Assembly (NCBI RefSeq): GCF_003968755.1
Contig: NZ_RYDL01000003.1
Span: 1-64,000 of the forward strand
Source: Flavobacterium sp. RSP15
Lineage (GTDB): Bacteria > Bacteroidota > Bacteroidia > Flavobacteriales > Flavobacteriaceae
DNA length: 64,000 nucleotides
Direction of reading: 5' to 3'
The notes beneath the pieces were generated by a model. That model searched no databases and had not been told where the DNA came from. It worked only from the letters and a program-made list of their open reading frames with translations. Positions 45,684 through 55,396 of the stretch are shown piece after piece. A program made the translations under genes and the position numbers. How positions within the stretch are numbered: position 1 is the stretch's first letter; every line of letters begins with the position of its first letter.

Positions 45684-45798
45684 CATATCTTTTGGTTACC
45701 AAATCAAAAAAACATTATAGCGGAATGAGCGTAATCAGAAACAACAGCCGAGAAGATACACCGCCCGACGCAATAATAATTGATTTTACAGATTAATC

Positions 45799-45838
45799 AA
45801 AAAAGCCCGATAAACTAAAATATTATCGGGGCTTTTTG
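45799..45838 (+). terminator. Second terminator-like hairpin
   Basis: AAAAAAGCCCGATA (45799-45812) pairs, with one bulged base, with TATCGGGGCTTTTT (45824-45837). Also without a plus-strand gene in front. Confidence 0.5.
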
Positions 45839-45894
45839 TCTAGTAAAAAGTTATCAACATGTACAAAAGGCAACTAAACTGGCAACTAGAAATA

Positions 45895-45931
45895 AAAAAC
45901 CCTTATAAATCAAACGTTTATAAGGGTTTTT
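45895..45931. terminator. Terminator of the tRNA operon
   Basis: Perfect 15-bp stem, AAAAACCCTTATAAA (45895-45909) with TTTATAAGGGTTTTT (45917-45931). On the minus strand it starts 1 base after the tRNA-Arg 3' end. Confidence 0.8.
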
Positions 45932-45932
45932 G

Positions 45933-46006
<74 letters not shown>

Positions 46007-46027
46007 ATTGCTCATGTAAAAAACTAG

Positions 46028-46102
46028 TCGGGGTGGCAGGATTCGAACCTGCGGCCTCCTGCTCCCAAAGCAGGCGCGATAACCGAGCTACGCTACACCC
46101 CG
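46028..46102 (-). tRNA. tRNA-Pro (anticodon TGG)
   Basis: Acceptor CGGGGTG pairs with CACCCCG; the anticodon arm is CCTGC-TTTGGGA-GCAGG, anticodon TGG, reading CCA. 21 bases from tRNA-Arg and 13 from tRNA-Ser. Confidence 0.93.
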
Positions 46103-46115
46103 AAAAAAAATAAAG

Positions 46116-46199
46116 CGGAGGGACAGGGACTCGAACCCTGGCACCGATTGCTCGATGACAGTTTAGCAAACTGCTCCATTACCACTCTGGCACCCCTCC
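46116..46199 (-). tRNA. tRNA-Ser (anticodon GCT)
   Basis: A class II tRNA with long variable arm; acceptor GGAGGGG/TCCCTCC with one G-U-type pair, anticodon loop TTGCTAA, anticodon GCT, reading AGC/AGT. Discriminator G, as usual for serine tRNA. First of the three genes transcribed leftwards. Confidence 0.92.
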
Positions 46200-46232
46200 A
46201 AGCTCAAAGAAACGTGTCCTGTTTTGCGGTTG

Positions 46233-46263
46233 CAAATTTAACACATCTTTACGTTCCTCACAA
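46233..46263 (-). promoter_or_regulatory. Promoter of the tRNA operon
   Basis: On the minus strand TTG (plus-strand CAA 46261-46263), 20 bases, TAAATTTG (plus-strand CAAATTTA 46233-46240), 34 bases before the tRNA-Ser 5' end. Confidence 0.65.
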
Positions 46264-46429
46264 CTATTTAGACCTTTTTTTTAAATATTTTTTGTCCTAA
46301 TTCTAAAAAGACTTCACAATCAAACATATAGAATATAAATAAATTTTTAAAAGAGATTATCCCAACATCAAAATACGAAATTGTTTAAAAAAGATTAAAT
46401 TTGCTACATAAACCAACATTATATAAATC

Positions 46430-47608
46430 ATGAACAAAAGAGTTGTTATCGTTTCTGCCGTTAGAACACCTATCGGTAGTTTTATGGGAGGATTATCTAC
46501 AGTTACCGCTCCTAGATTAGGTGCTGTGGCTATAAAAGGTGCTTTGGACAAAATAAAATTGGATCCAAATTTAATTGATGAAGTATTTATGGGTAATGTA
46601 GTTCAAGCTGGTGCAGGACAAGCTCCTGCTCGCCAAGCTGCGCTATATGCTGGTTTACCTAATTCTGTTGCTTGTACTACAGTCAACAAAGTATGTGCCT
46701 CTGGAATGAAAGCTGTTATGCTAGGTGCTCAAGCCATTTTATGTGGTGATGCTGAAATTGTTGTTGCGGGCGGAATGGAAAACATGAGTTTAATTCCTCA
46801 CTATCTGAATTTGAGAACAGGAACTAAATTTGGACCAGCAACATTTATTGATGGTTTACAAAAAGATGGACTTGTTGATGCTTACGACAACAACGCAATG
46901 GGCGTTTGTGCGGACTTATGTGCCGCTGAATATAATTTTACCCGAGAAGACCAAGACAACGCCGCAATTCAATCCTACGAGCGAAGTGCAAAAGCTTGGG
47001 AGACCGGAAAATTTGATAATGAAATTGTCTCTGTAGCCGTTCCTCAAAGAAAAGGAGATCCTATTATAATTTCTAAAGACGAAGAGTTTTCTAATGTAAA
47101 ATTAGACAAAATACCTTCATTAAATCCTGTTTTCACAAAAGACGGTACAGTTACCGCAGCAAACGCTTCTACAATAAACGATGGAGCAGCAGCTGTGATA
47201 TTAATGAGCGAAGAAAAAGCAATCTCTTTAGGATTGAAACCTCTGGCGTATATAAAAGGGTATGCAGATGCCGCACAAGAACCAAAATGGTTTACAACAA
47301 GTCCATCAAAAGCAATTCCTAAAGCATTAGAAAAAGCAGGAATAGCCATTACTGATGTTGATTATTTTGAATTCAATGAAGCTTTTGCTGTAGTTGGCCT
47401 AGCCAATGCCAAAATTTTAGGACTAGAGAGCAGCACGATTAATGTGAATGGTGGTGCTGTATCATTAGGACATCCTTTAGGTTGCTCCGGAGTAAGAATT
47501 ATTGTTACTTTGATCAACGTATTAGAACAAAATAATGGTAAAATTGGAGCTGCTGCAATCTGTAATGGTGGTGGTGGTGCTTCAGCAATTGTTATTGAAA
47601 GAGCTTAA
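46430..47608 (+). CDS. atoB: Acetyl-CoA C-acetyltransferase (thiolase)
   Basis: A 392-residue thiolase. The acylated cysteine is in TVNKVCASGMKAVMLGA (about residue 89), and the C-terminal signatures NVNGGAVSLGHPLGCSGVRI and CNGGGGASAIVIE contain the catalytic histidine and second cysteine. It condenses or cleaves acetoacetyl-CoA, and may serve fatty acid or leucine degradation, or isoprenoid precursor supply. A possible -7 TAAATTTG lies at 46396-46403. It is followed by an inverted repeat and a cell-wall peptidase gene. Specificity for acetoacetyl-CoA is inferred from length and the usual short-chain form. Confidence 0.88.
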   Translation: MNKRVVIVSAVRTPIGSFMGGLSTVTAPRLGAVAIKGALDKIKLDPNLIDEVFMGNVVQAGAGQAPARQAALYAGLPNSVACTTVNKVCASGMKAVMLGAQAILCGDAEIVVAGGMENMSLIPHYLNLRTGTKFGPATFIDGLQKDGLVDAYDNNAMGVCADLCAAEYNFTREDQDNAAIQSYERSAKAWETGKFDNEIVSVAVPQRKGDPIIISKDEEFSNVKLDKIPSLNPVFTKDGTVTAANASTINDGAAAVILMSEEKAISLGLKPLAYIKGYADAAQEPKWFTTSPSKAIPKALEKAGIAITDVDYFEFNEAFAVVGLANAKILGLESSTINVNGGAVSLGHPLGCSGVRIIVTLINVLEQNNGKIGAAAICNGGGGASAIVIERA

Positions 47609-47618
47609 AATAATTATA

Positions 47619-47657
47619 AATTAGGAGTCGTATATTAAAAACATATAACTCCTAATT
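47619..47657 (+). terminator. Inverted repeat after the thiolase gene
   Basis: AATTAGGAGT (47619-47628) pairs with ACTCCTAATT (47648-47657). No T run follows, so it may be a weak terminator or mRNA-stabilising hairpin. Confidence 0.4.
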
Positions 47658-47679
47658 CTAAACTCATAAATTACCCTAA

Positions 47680-48441
47680 ATGTTCGGAATTTGTAATCTA
47701 GCAATGATACCACTTCGGTTTAAACCCAGTGATAAAAGCGAAATTGTTTCTCAAATTTTATTTGGAGAACATTTTGAAATTTTAGAGCAAATGAAACAAT
47801 GGTCTCGCATCAAAGTACAGTACGACGAGTATGAAGGCTGGATCGATTCTAAACAATTACAGTTGATTTCAGAATCAAATTTTAATCAATTATCCGCAGA
47901 AACGATCATATTGAATTCCGATTTAATTGAATATATCACTACTCCAAATAATCAATTAATTCCTATTCCGCTCGGATCCTCGGTTTCATTTATAAATAAC
48001 AGTGAGATAAACATTTCGAATTTTGAGTTTGATGGAACAAAAACGAGTGGCAAAAAAACAAAAGAGCATTTGATAAAAACTGCCTTTATGTATTTAAACG
48101 CTCCTTATCTTTGGGGAGGGAAAACTCCTTTTGGAATTGATTGTTCAGGATTTACTCAAATGGTGTATAAACTGAACGGATATAAATTGCTTCGTGATGC
48201 CTCTCAACAATCAAAACAAGGGGAAGCTTTAAGTTTTATAGAAGAAAGTGAACCAGGAGATCTCGCTTTTTTTGATAACGAAGAAGGCAACATAATCCAT
48301 GTAGGAATAATTATGGATGATAATTACATCATTCATGCCAGTGGAAAAGTACGAATTGACAGGCTTGATCATTTAGGAATATTTAATGCCGAAACCAATA
48401 AGCATACACACAAATTAAGAGTAATTAAAAAAATCATATAA
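47680..48441 (+). CDS. C40-family (NlpC/P60) peptidase with SH3-like domains
   Basis: A 253-residue cell-wall endopeptidase. N-terminal SH3b-like region (about 1-65, MIPLRFKPSDKSEIVSQILF to YEGWIDSKQL) with a second SH3-like part, then the NlpC/P60 domain from about 130. The catalytic cysteine is in TPFGIDCSGFTQMVYKLNG, the histidine in GNIIHVGIIMDD and the third polar residue in YIIHASGKV. It should cleave the gamma-D-Glu-diaminopimelate bond in peptide stems. No signal peptide was seen from this start, which is common for this flavobacterial group. It shares its terminator with the convergent TPR gene. Confidence 0.82.
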   Translation: MFGICNLAMIPLRFKPSDKSEIVSQILFGEHFEILEQMKQWSRIKVQYDEYEGWIDSKQLQLISESNFNQLSAETIILNSDLIEYITTPNNQLIPIPLGSSVSFINNSEINISNFEFDGTKTSGKKTKEHLIKTAFMYLNAPYLWGGKTPFGIDCSGFTQMVYKLNGYKLLRDASQQSKQGEALSFIEESEPGDLAFFDNEEGNIIHVGIIMDDNYIIHASGKVRIDRLDHLGIFNAETNKHTHKLRVIKKII

Positions 48442-48444
48442 AAA

Positions 48445-48477
48445 AACCTCTCTCACAATAGTAATTCGAGAGAGGTT
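48445..48477. terminator. Bidirectional terminator between peptidase and TPR genes
   Basis: AACCTCTCTC (48445-48454) pairs with GAGAGAGGTT (48468-48477), with A-rich left and T-rich right flanks. It serves both convergent genes. Confidence 0.75.
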
Positions 48478-48501
48478 ATTTTTAAATTTAAAAATCTAGC
48501 A

Positions 48502-49770
48502 TTAATTCTTTGCCTTCAATGCCTTGTATTCAGCTGTCATTTCTAAAGCGCTATATACGCCTAAAAGTGTTTTTGAAACATCCTCATTTTTAGGATCTAG
48601 TTCAACTGCTTTTGCAAGAAAAGGAATTGTAGCTTTGAATAAATTTTCTCTTTTCTTTTTCAATTCATCATAGCGCTTCATATCCTTAGTAGAAGTTCCT
48701 AATTTATTCATTTCATCGATAATTACCTTTTCATCCTCTAACTTCATGGCCGCTAAATTGATGTAAGCATTAATGTATTTAGGATTAATTTCAATAACTT
48801 TTAAATAGTACTTTTCAGCGTCTACCTGATTTTTTGCATTAGCACTAAGAACTCCTAAATTAAAAACTAAATCAGCATCATTAGGATTTTTCTCTAATAC
48901 TTGAGCGATCAGCTTTTTATACATTTCAAAATCTTTTGTTTCTAAATAAAGATTTGCTTCTGTCAAAACCAATGAAGTATCTTCCGGATTTGCTTGTCTT
49001 GCATCCGATATTGCTTTTTTAGCCTCTTCAATTTTTCCGTTTTGCACTAAAATTAAAGCTATGTTTTTATAGATCTCTCCTCTTTTAGAAGGAATAGCTT
49101 CTGTTCTTGGTTTTTCGTGAGTCCCTATTTTCACTACTCTGTCTCTTTCCGGAGCCGTTGTAAAAAGATCTTCTTCATTAGTGATTTTATTCACCGCAAA
49201 AAAACTGGTTCCTTTTCCAGAATAATTTAAGTTTTTCAAATCATCATACAACTTAAGTGCTGTGTCATATTCTGCCGCATTCACATAAGTAGACGCCGCA
49301 TAATACAAATTGAGAGTGTCTTTTTTATCTAATAAATATGCATCATACAGTTTTTTTGCGCTATTTGAATGCTTATTGATTTTTGAATCCGCTATGGCAG
49401 CATTAATCAATTTATATTTAATTTCTGTAATTGAAGCTGCAGCTTCTGTAGAAAATTTCAATTTACCGGAAACTTTTTCAGCATCAATTAAATCTTGATA
49501 TGCTTTTGCCGCAAGCGAAAGATTAGCATCTACATCTACTTTTTTATTGGCTAAATCCAATAAAGCTTTTCCTTTTACAAAGAAAAATTGTGCTTTCTCC
49601 GCCTCTTTAGCATTAGCGATGAGAGATTCGGCTTCCATCAAAATGGCAACTGCTTCTTGAGATTTACCCCCTTTTAATGCTTTTTCAGCGGCTTTAATTT
49701 GATCTTTTTGAGCAAAAGTGGCTACTGAAATCACTAACGCTGATGCTAGTACTACATATTTACTTTTCAT
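48502..49770 (-). CDS. Exported tetratricopeptide-repeat protein
   Basis: A 422-residue protein with signal peptide (MKSKYVVLASALVISVATFA) and several TPR-like helical pairs (EKALKGGKSQEAVAILMEAE, ALILVQNGKIEEAKKAISDA, NLGVLSANAKNQVDAEKYYL, YINAYINLAAMKLEDEKVII). It probably sits in the periplasm and binds partner proteins. It follows gyrA on the minus strand, 64 bases behind, so it may be co-transcribed; gyrA with a TPR gene is a common flavobacterial arrangement as far as I recall. No catalytic motif is present. Confidence 0.75.
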   Translation of the reverse strand: MKSKYVVLASALVISVATFAQKDQIKAAEKALKGGKSQEAVAILMEAESLIANAKEAEKAQFFFVKGKALLDLANKKVDVDANLSLAAKAYQDLIDAEKVSGKLKFSTEAAASITEIKYKLINAAIADSKINKHSNSAKKLYDAYLLDKKDTLNLYYAASTYVNAAEYDTALKLYDDLKNLNYSGKGTSFFAVNKITNEEDLFTTAPERDRVVKIGTHEKPRTEAIPSKRGEIYKNIALILVQNGKIEEAKKAISDARQANPEDTSLVLTEANLYLETKDFEMYKKLIAQVLEKNPNDADLVFNLGVLSANAKNQVDAEKYYLKVIEINPKYINAYINLAAMKLEDEKVIIDEMNKLGTSTKDMKRYDELKKKRENLFKATIPFLAKAVELDPKNEDVSKTLLGVYSALEMTAEYKALKAKN

Positions 49771-49833
49771 GGTATTCGATTTTGTTTAATAGTTCTTTTA
49801 TAATAGTTCTTTATTAATCTACACTTATTCATA

Positions 49834-52455
49834 TTAAGCTTCGTCATCTGAATCGTCTTCGTCTTCAGTGTCTTCGTCTTCACTTTCAGAATCGTCCTCT
49901 TCATCCTCCTCTTCAACTACACCATCCTCTTCAAGAACTTCAAGAACAGGTTTTACTCTTTCGATAGCTTCCGACTCAATAATATTTCCGTCTTCATCAA
50001 CAACTACTTCCGCCACGTCGTCTTTCATTACTTTAGTGACTGCAGCTATGGAATCGTTTCCTTTTATATTGATCAGTTTTACACCTTGCGTAGCACGTCC
50101 CATTACTCTCAAATCCTCTACAGCCATTCTGATAGTCAATCCAGATTTATTAATAATCATTAAATCATCCGCATCAGTAACGGCATTAATAGAAATCAGC
50201 TTCCCAGTTTTCTCCGTAATATTCAAGGTTTTTACTCCTTTACCTCCACGATTTGTAATTCTGTATTCGTCAAGGCTTGACCGTTTTCCATAACCGTTTT
50301 CAGCAACTACTAATATTTCGCTGCTCATATCGTTTACAGTGACCATGCCAATTACTTCATCCGTATCATCCTTAAGTGTAATTCCGCGAACTCCTGAAGC
50401 TGTTCTTCCCATTGGACGGGTTTTAGTTTCTTCAAAACGAACTAATTTACCAGATTTCACAGCTAAAATAATTTGGCTTTGCCCGTTCGTTAATTTTGCT
50501 TCTAGTAACTCATCCCCTTCTTTAATGGTAATTGCAGCAACTCCATTCACTCTGGGTTTAGAATATTTCTCTAACGATGTTTTCTTAACCTGCCCTTTTT
50601 TAGTCACCATAATAAGGTTGTGACTTTTGATGTAATCTTGATCTTTTAAATCCTGAGTACAAATAAATGCTTTTACTTTATCGTCGCTTTCTATATTTAC
50701 CAAGTTTTGGATTGCTCTTCCTTTGGCCGTTTTACTTCCTTCTGGTATTTCGTAAACACGCATCCAGAAACATTTCCCTTTTTGGGTAAAGAACATCATA
50801 TATTGGTGATTCGTAGCCACAAACATGTGCTCTAAGAAATCCTGATCCCGTGTTCCTGCACTTTTTTGTCCAACTCCGCCTCTGTTTTGAGTTTTGTATT
50901 CCGTAAGATTTGTACGTTTAATATATCCTGCATGTGAAATCGTGATAACTACATTTTCATCGGCAATTAAATCTTCAATACTTACATCTCCTCCTGAATA
51001 TTCAATTACAGAACGGCGTTCATCTCCATATTTATCACGAATTTCAGTTAGTTCTTCTTTAATCAAGGCTATTCTTAAGTTTACATCTGCTAATAAAGCT
51101 TTTAGATGCTCGATTAACTTCATGATTTCATCGTATTCTGTTCTTAACTTATCTTGTTCAAGACCTGTTAATTGACGCAAACGCATTTCAACAATGGCTC
51201 GAGATTGAATATCGGATAAATTGAATCTTTCGATTAATTTTTCTCTTGCTTCTTCGGTGCTTTTTGAAGCTTTAATTAAAGCAATTACTTCGTCAATATT
51301 ATCCGAAGCGATAATCAAACCTTCTAAAATATGGGCTCTTGCTTCTGCTTTTTTCAATTCAAATTGCGTTCTGCGAGTCACTACATCATGACGGTGCTCT
51401 ATAAAATAATGAATCAGATCTTTCAGATTCAACATTTGCGGACGCCCTTTTACAATGGCAATATTGTTTACACTGAAAGAAGACTGTAATTGTGTAAACT
51501 TATAAAGTGTATTCAAAACTACGTTTGGCGTAGCATCTCGTTTCAAGATATAAACGATACGCATCCCGTTTCTATCCGATTCATCTCGGATATTCGCAAT
51601 TCCATCAATTTTTTTATCGTTAACCAAATCAGCCGTACGCTTAATCATATCGGCCTTGTTAACTTGATAAGGAATTTCGGTAACGATAATACATTCTCTT
51701 CCATCCACTTCTTCAAAACCTACTTTGGCACGCATTACAATACGTCCTCTACCTGTTTTGAATGCTTCACGAACGCCTTCATATCCATATATAACACCTC
51801 CTGTAGGAAAATCTGGGGCTTTGATATGCGTCATCAACTCATCAATCTCAATATCGCTATTGTCCATGAAAGCCAATGTCCCGTTTATCACCTCAGTCAA
51901 GTTATGAGGGGGCATATTAGTGGCCATACCCACTGCAATTCCTGTTGCCCCATTTATTAATAAGGTAGGAACACGCGTTGGCATCACTGTTGGCTCCTCC
52001 AGCGTATCATCAAAATTTAATTTAAAATCAACAGTTTCTTTATCTATATCCGCCAAGATTTCTTCTGAAATTTTACGCATTCTAGCCTCCGTATAACGCA
52101 TTGCTGCAGGACTATCGCCATCTACTGACCCAAAATTACCCTGGCCATCAATCAATAAATAACGCATACTCCATTCTTGTGCCATACGAACCATTGCATC
52201 ATAAACTGAGGTATCACCGTGTGGGTGATACTTACCAAGAACTTCCCCAACAATTCTTGCGGACTTTTTGTGGGCAGATCTAGAATTTACACCCAAATCA
52301 TGCATTCCAAATAGGACTCTTCGATGTACTGGTTTCAAGCCATCTCTAACATCTGGAAGTGCTCTTGATACAATTACCGACATCGAGTAATCGATGTAGG
52401 CCGTTTTCATTTCATCTTCAATGTTAATAGGAATTAACTTTTCTCCTTCAGACAT
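49834..52455 (-). CDS. gyrA: DNA gyrase subunit A
   Basis: An 873-residue type II topoisomerase A subunit. The active-site tyrosine is Tyr121 in AMRYTEARM, with [15 protein letters not shown] in front. The quinolone-determining region reads [10 protein letters not shown], with Thr82 and Asp86 in the usual positions of E. coli Ser83 and Asp87, so no classic resistance change. The C-terminal beta-propeller has [15 protein letters not shown] as GyrA-box-like sequence, plus [10 protein letters not shown] and GGKGVKTLN repeats. The C-terminal tail ([27 protein letters not shown]) is strongly acidic. Divergent from clpC. Confidence 0.95.
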   Translation of the reverse strand: MSEGEKLIPINIEDEMKTAYIDYSMSVIVSRALPDVRDGLKPVHRRVLFGMHDLGVNSRSAHKKSARIVGEVLGKYHPHGDTSVYDAMVRMAQEWSMRYLLIDGQGNFGSVDGDSPAAMRYTEARMRKISEEILADIDKETVDFKLNFDDTLEEPTVMPTRVPTLLINGATGIAVGMATNMPPHNLTEVINGTLAFMDNSDIEIDELMTHIKAPDFPTGGVIYGYEGVREAFKTGRGRIVMRAKVGFEEVDGRECIIVTEIPYQVNKADMIKRTADLVNDKKIDGIANIRDESDRNGMRIVYILKRDATPNVVLNTLYKFTQLQSSFSVNNIAIVKGRPQMLNLKDLIHYFIEHRHDVVTRRTQFELKKAEARAHILEGLIIASDNIDEVIALIKASKSTEEAREKLIERFNLSDIQSRAIVEMRLRQLTGLEQDKLRTEYDEIMKLIEHLKALLADVNLRIALIKEELTEIRDKYGDERRSVIEYSGGDVSIEDLIADENVVITISHAGYIKRTNLTEYKTQNRGGVGQKSAGTRDQDFLEHMFVATNHQYMMFFTQKGKCFWMRVYEIPEGSKTAKGRAIQNLVNIESDDKVKAFICTQDLKDQDYIKSHNLIMVTKKGQVKKTSLEKYSKPRVNGVAAITIKEGDELLEAKLTNGQSQIILAVKSGKLVRFEETKTRPMGRTASGVRGITLKDDTDEVIGMVTVNDMSSEILVVAENGYGKRSSLDEYRITNRGGKGVKTLNITEKTGKLISINAVTDADDLMIINKSGLTIRMAVEDLRVMGRATQGVKLINIKGNDSIAAVTKVMKDDVAEVVVDEDGNIIESEAIERVKPVLEVLEEDGVVEEEDEEDDSESEDEDTEDEDDSDDEA

Positions 52456-52711
52456 AAGTTGTTATATTAAAAAATTATATTAGTTTCAAAACGTGCCAAT
52501 ATACATCTTTTTGAAATTTTTAAACCTATTTTAAAACACTAATTTCAATGATTTATTAACAAATAAAACTTCGCTTTTAGTTGATAATTTAAGGTAAATT
52601 TAACTTTAATATCTTGATAATTTTTGTCACTTAGCTGACACGACTTCATATAGGAATGGTTTTTGTTTTTCTATCACTAATTCACTAAATTTACGATATC
52701 AAATATATATT

Positions 52712-55258
52712 ATGGATGATAATTTTTCACCAAGAGTAAAAGACGTTATTACTTACAGCAAAGAAGAAGCTTTGCGACTAGGACATGACTTTATAGGAAC
52801 AGAACACTTAATGCTGGGAATTCTAAGAGACGGTAACGGAAAAGCAATTCAAATATTGAATAGCCTTGACGTTGATTTAGACCATTTACGCAGAAAAGTA
52901 GAGATCTTAAGTCCCGCAAGTCCTAGTGTAGAAGTAAATGTTGAGAAGAAAAACCTGCACCTGACACGCCAGGCAGAACGGGCTTTGAAAACCACTTTTC
53001 TAGAAGCTAAGGTTTTTCAGAGTTCCTCTATCAGCACCGCACATTTATTGTTATGCATATTAAGAAATGAAAATGATCCAACAACCAAGCTATTGAATAA
53101 ACTGAAAATTGATTATGATATAGCTAAAGAACAATATCTAAACATGACTCCAAACGAAGAAGAATTTATAGAAAAATTGCCAAGAAACGAATCGTATAAT
53201 GACGATTCAGGACAAGATGACAGTCTAAAAGAAGGCACCTTTAACAATCCAGCCAACAAATCCAATAAAAAATCGAAAACCCCTGTTTTAGATAATTTTG
53301 GAAGGGATTTAACAGAAATGGCCGAAGAAGGAAAACTGGATCCTGTTGTAGGGCGTGAAAAAGAAATCGAACGCGTTTCGCAAATTTTGAGTCGTAGAAA
53401 AAAGAACAATCCATTACTAATAGGAGAACCCGGTGTGGGAAAATCAGCCATTGCCGAAGGTCTAGCGTTGCGAATTATTCAGAAAAAAGTATCACGTACT
53501 TTATTCAACAAACGCGTTGTAACATTAGATTTAGCAAGCCTTGTCGCTGGTACAAAATACCGTGGACAGTTCGAAGAGCGCATGAAAGCAGTAATGAATG
53601 AATTAGAAAAGAATGATGACATTATTCTTTTCATAGATGAAATTCATACCATTGTAGGAGCTGGTGGCGCAACAGGTTCATTAGATGCATCTAATATGTT
53701 CAAACCTGCATTAGCAAGGGGTGAAATTCAATGTATTGGCGCTACAACACTAGATGAATACCGTCAATATATTGAGAAAGATGGCGCACTGGAAAGACGT
53801 TTTCAAAAAATAATTGTGGAACCAACATCTGTTACCGAAACGATTACGATTTTGAACAATATCAAAAACAAATACGAAGACCATCACAATGTTACTTATT
53901 CTCAAGAAGCAATTGAAGCTTGTGTGAAATTAACGGACAGATATATGTCGGAGCGTTTCTTACCCGACAAGGCTATTGACGCATTAGATGAAGCAGGTTC
54001 AAGAGTTCACATTACTAATATTGAAGTTCCAAAACAGATTTTAGATTTGGAACGCCAATTAGAAGATGTACGAGAATTAAAAAATGTTGTTGTTAAAAAA
54101 CAAAAATACGAAGAGGCTGCCAAACTTCGTGATGACGAAAAACGTATTGAAAAAGATTTAGCTATTGCACAAGAACAATGGGAAGAAGATTCAAAAAACA
54201 ACAGAATAGAAGTTACAGAAGACAATGTTGCTGATGTAGTATCTATGATGACCGGAATACCTGTGAACCGAATAGCACAAACCGAAAGCAATAAATTGGC
54301 TAAATTACCAGAACTTATTGAAGGAAAAGTTATTGGACAAAGAGAGGCCGTCATGAAGATTGCACGTTCGATACAACGAAATCGCGCCGGGTTAAAAGAC
54401 CCAAATCGACCTATTGGATCCTTTATCTTTCTAGGACAAACCGGTGTTGGTAAAACACAACTTGCTAAAGTATTAGCTAAAGAGTTATTCGACTCTGAAG
54501 ATGCTTTGGTACGTATTGACATGAGTGAATACATGGAGAAATTTGCTATTTCTCGTTTAGTTGGTGCACCTCCGGGATATGTAGGGTATGAAGAAGGCGG
54601 TCAACTGACTGAAAAAGTGCGAAGAAAACCCTATTGTGTGGTCTTATTGGATGAGATCGAAAAAGCGCATCCTGATGTTTTCAATATGTTATTACAAGTG
54701 CTGGATGACGGATATTTAACGGATAGTTTAGGCCGAAAAATTGATTTCAAAAATACCATAATAATCATGACTTCGAATGTTGGTGCCAGACAATTAAAAG
54801 ATTTTGGACAAGGAGTCGGTTTTGGAACTGCTGCCAAAGTAGCGCAGGCTGATGATAATTCAAAAAGTATTATTGAAAACGCCTTAAAGAAAACTTTTGC
54901 TCCTGAATTCCTTAATAGAATTGATGATGTAATTGTATTCAATGCTTTAGAAAAACATGATATCGATTTAATTATCGAAATCGAATTAAAAAAATTATTC
55001 GCCCGTGTTGCAGAATTAGGGTATCAATTGAGTCTTTCTGACAAAGCAAAAGCATTTATAGCTGAGAAAGGTTTCGACAGGCAATTTGGCGCAAGACCAC
55101 TAAAAAGAGCCATTCAGAAATATGTTGAAGATACCCTTGCAGAAGAAATTATCACTTCGAAAATAACAACCGGAGATGAAATCTTCATGGATATCGAAGA
55201 AGGGGCACAAGAATTAACAGTTCAGGTTCATAAAGCCGGCGAAGCCACAAATCCTTAA
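52712..55258 (+). CDS. clpC: ClpC, AAA+ unfoldase of the Clp protease
   Basis: An 848-residue class I Clp ATPase with two Clp_N repeats (residues 1-145; FSPRVKDVITYSKEEALRLG), first AAA domain with Walker A GEPGVGKSA, a UVR-like segment in the middle domain (KQKYEEAAKLRDDEKRIEKD), second AAA domain with Walker A GQTGVGKTQ, and a C-terminal D2-small domain. The UVR motif distinguishes ClpC from ClpA and ClpB. Loads substrates into ClpP, in proteolysis and stress. The start ATG at 52712 begins directly in the repeat domain. A stand-alone gene with a strong terminator. Confidence 0.93.
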   Translation: MDDNFSPRVKDVITYSKEEALRLGHDFIGTEHLMLGILRDGNGKAIQILNSLDVDLDHLRRKVEILSPASPSVEVNVEKKNLHLTRQAERALKTTFLEAKVFQSSSISTAHLLLCILRNENDPTTKLLNKLKIDYDIAKEQYLNMTPNEEEFIEKLPRNESYNDDSGQDDSLKEGTFNNPANKSNKKSKTPVLDNFGRDLTEMAEEGKLDPVVGREKEIERVSQILSRRKKNNPLLIGEPGVGKSAIAEGLALRIIQKKVSRTLFNKRVVTLDLASLVAGTKYRGQFEERMKAVMNELEKNDDIILFIDEIHTIVGAGGATGSLDASNMFKPALARGEIQCIGATTLDEYRQYIEKDGALERRFQKIIVEPTSVTETITILNNIKNKYEDHHNVTYSQEAIEACVKLTDRYMSERFLPDKAIDALDEAGSRVHITNIEVPKQILDLERQLEDVRELKNVVVKKQKYEEAAKLRDDEKRIEKDLAIAQEQWEEDSKNNRIEVTEDNVADVVSMMTGIPVNRIAQTESNKLAKLPELIEGKVIGQREAVMKIARSIQRNRAGLKDPNRPIGSFIFLGQTGVGKTQLAKVLAKELFDSEDALVRIDMSEYMEKFAISRLVGAPPGYVGYEEGGQLTEKVRRKPYCVVLLDEIEKAHPDVFNMLLQVLDDGYLTDSLGRKIDFKNTIIIMTSNVGARQLKDFGQGVGFGTAAKVAQADDNSKSIIENALKKTFAPEFLNRIDDVIVFNALEKHDIDLIIEIELKKLFARVAELGYQLSLSDKAKAFIAEKGFDRQFGARPLKRAIQKYVEDTLAEEIITSKITTGDEIFMDIEEGAQELTVQVHKAGEATNP

Positions 55259-55282
55259 ATAATTCCTTTGAATCTTAACCAT

Positions 55283-55318
55283 AACCCGTTACGTTTTTAT
55301 AACGTAACGGGTTTTTTC
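55283..55318 (+). terminator. Terminator of clpC
   Basis: Perfect 13-bp stem, AACCCGTTACGTT (55283-55295) with AACGTAACGGGTT (55301-55313), followed by TTTTC. Confidence 0.85.
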
Positions 55319-55396
55319 TTTATGATAAAATACACTTTTTTTGAAAACAAATATTTACATTTGGTTTTTATAACATTGATCCATTAAAATTACTTT

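Noticed and set aside
45700..45932. Possible integrase scar at the tRNA-Arg 3' end
   Set aside because: Two orphan hairpins lie here, but no direct repeat of the tRNA 3' end and no integrase gene was found.
49868..50293. 141-codon Ser-rich plus-strand frame
   Set aside because: It is the antisense of the acidic C-terminal tail and propeller of GyrA.
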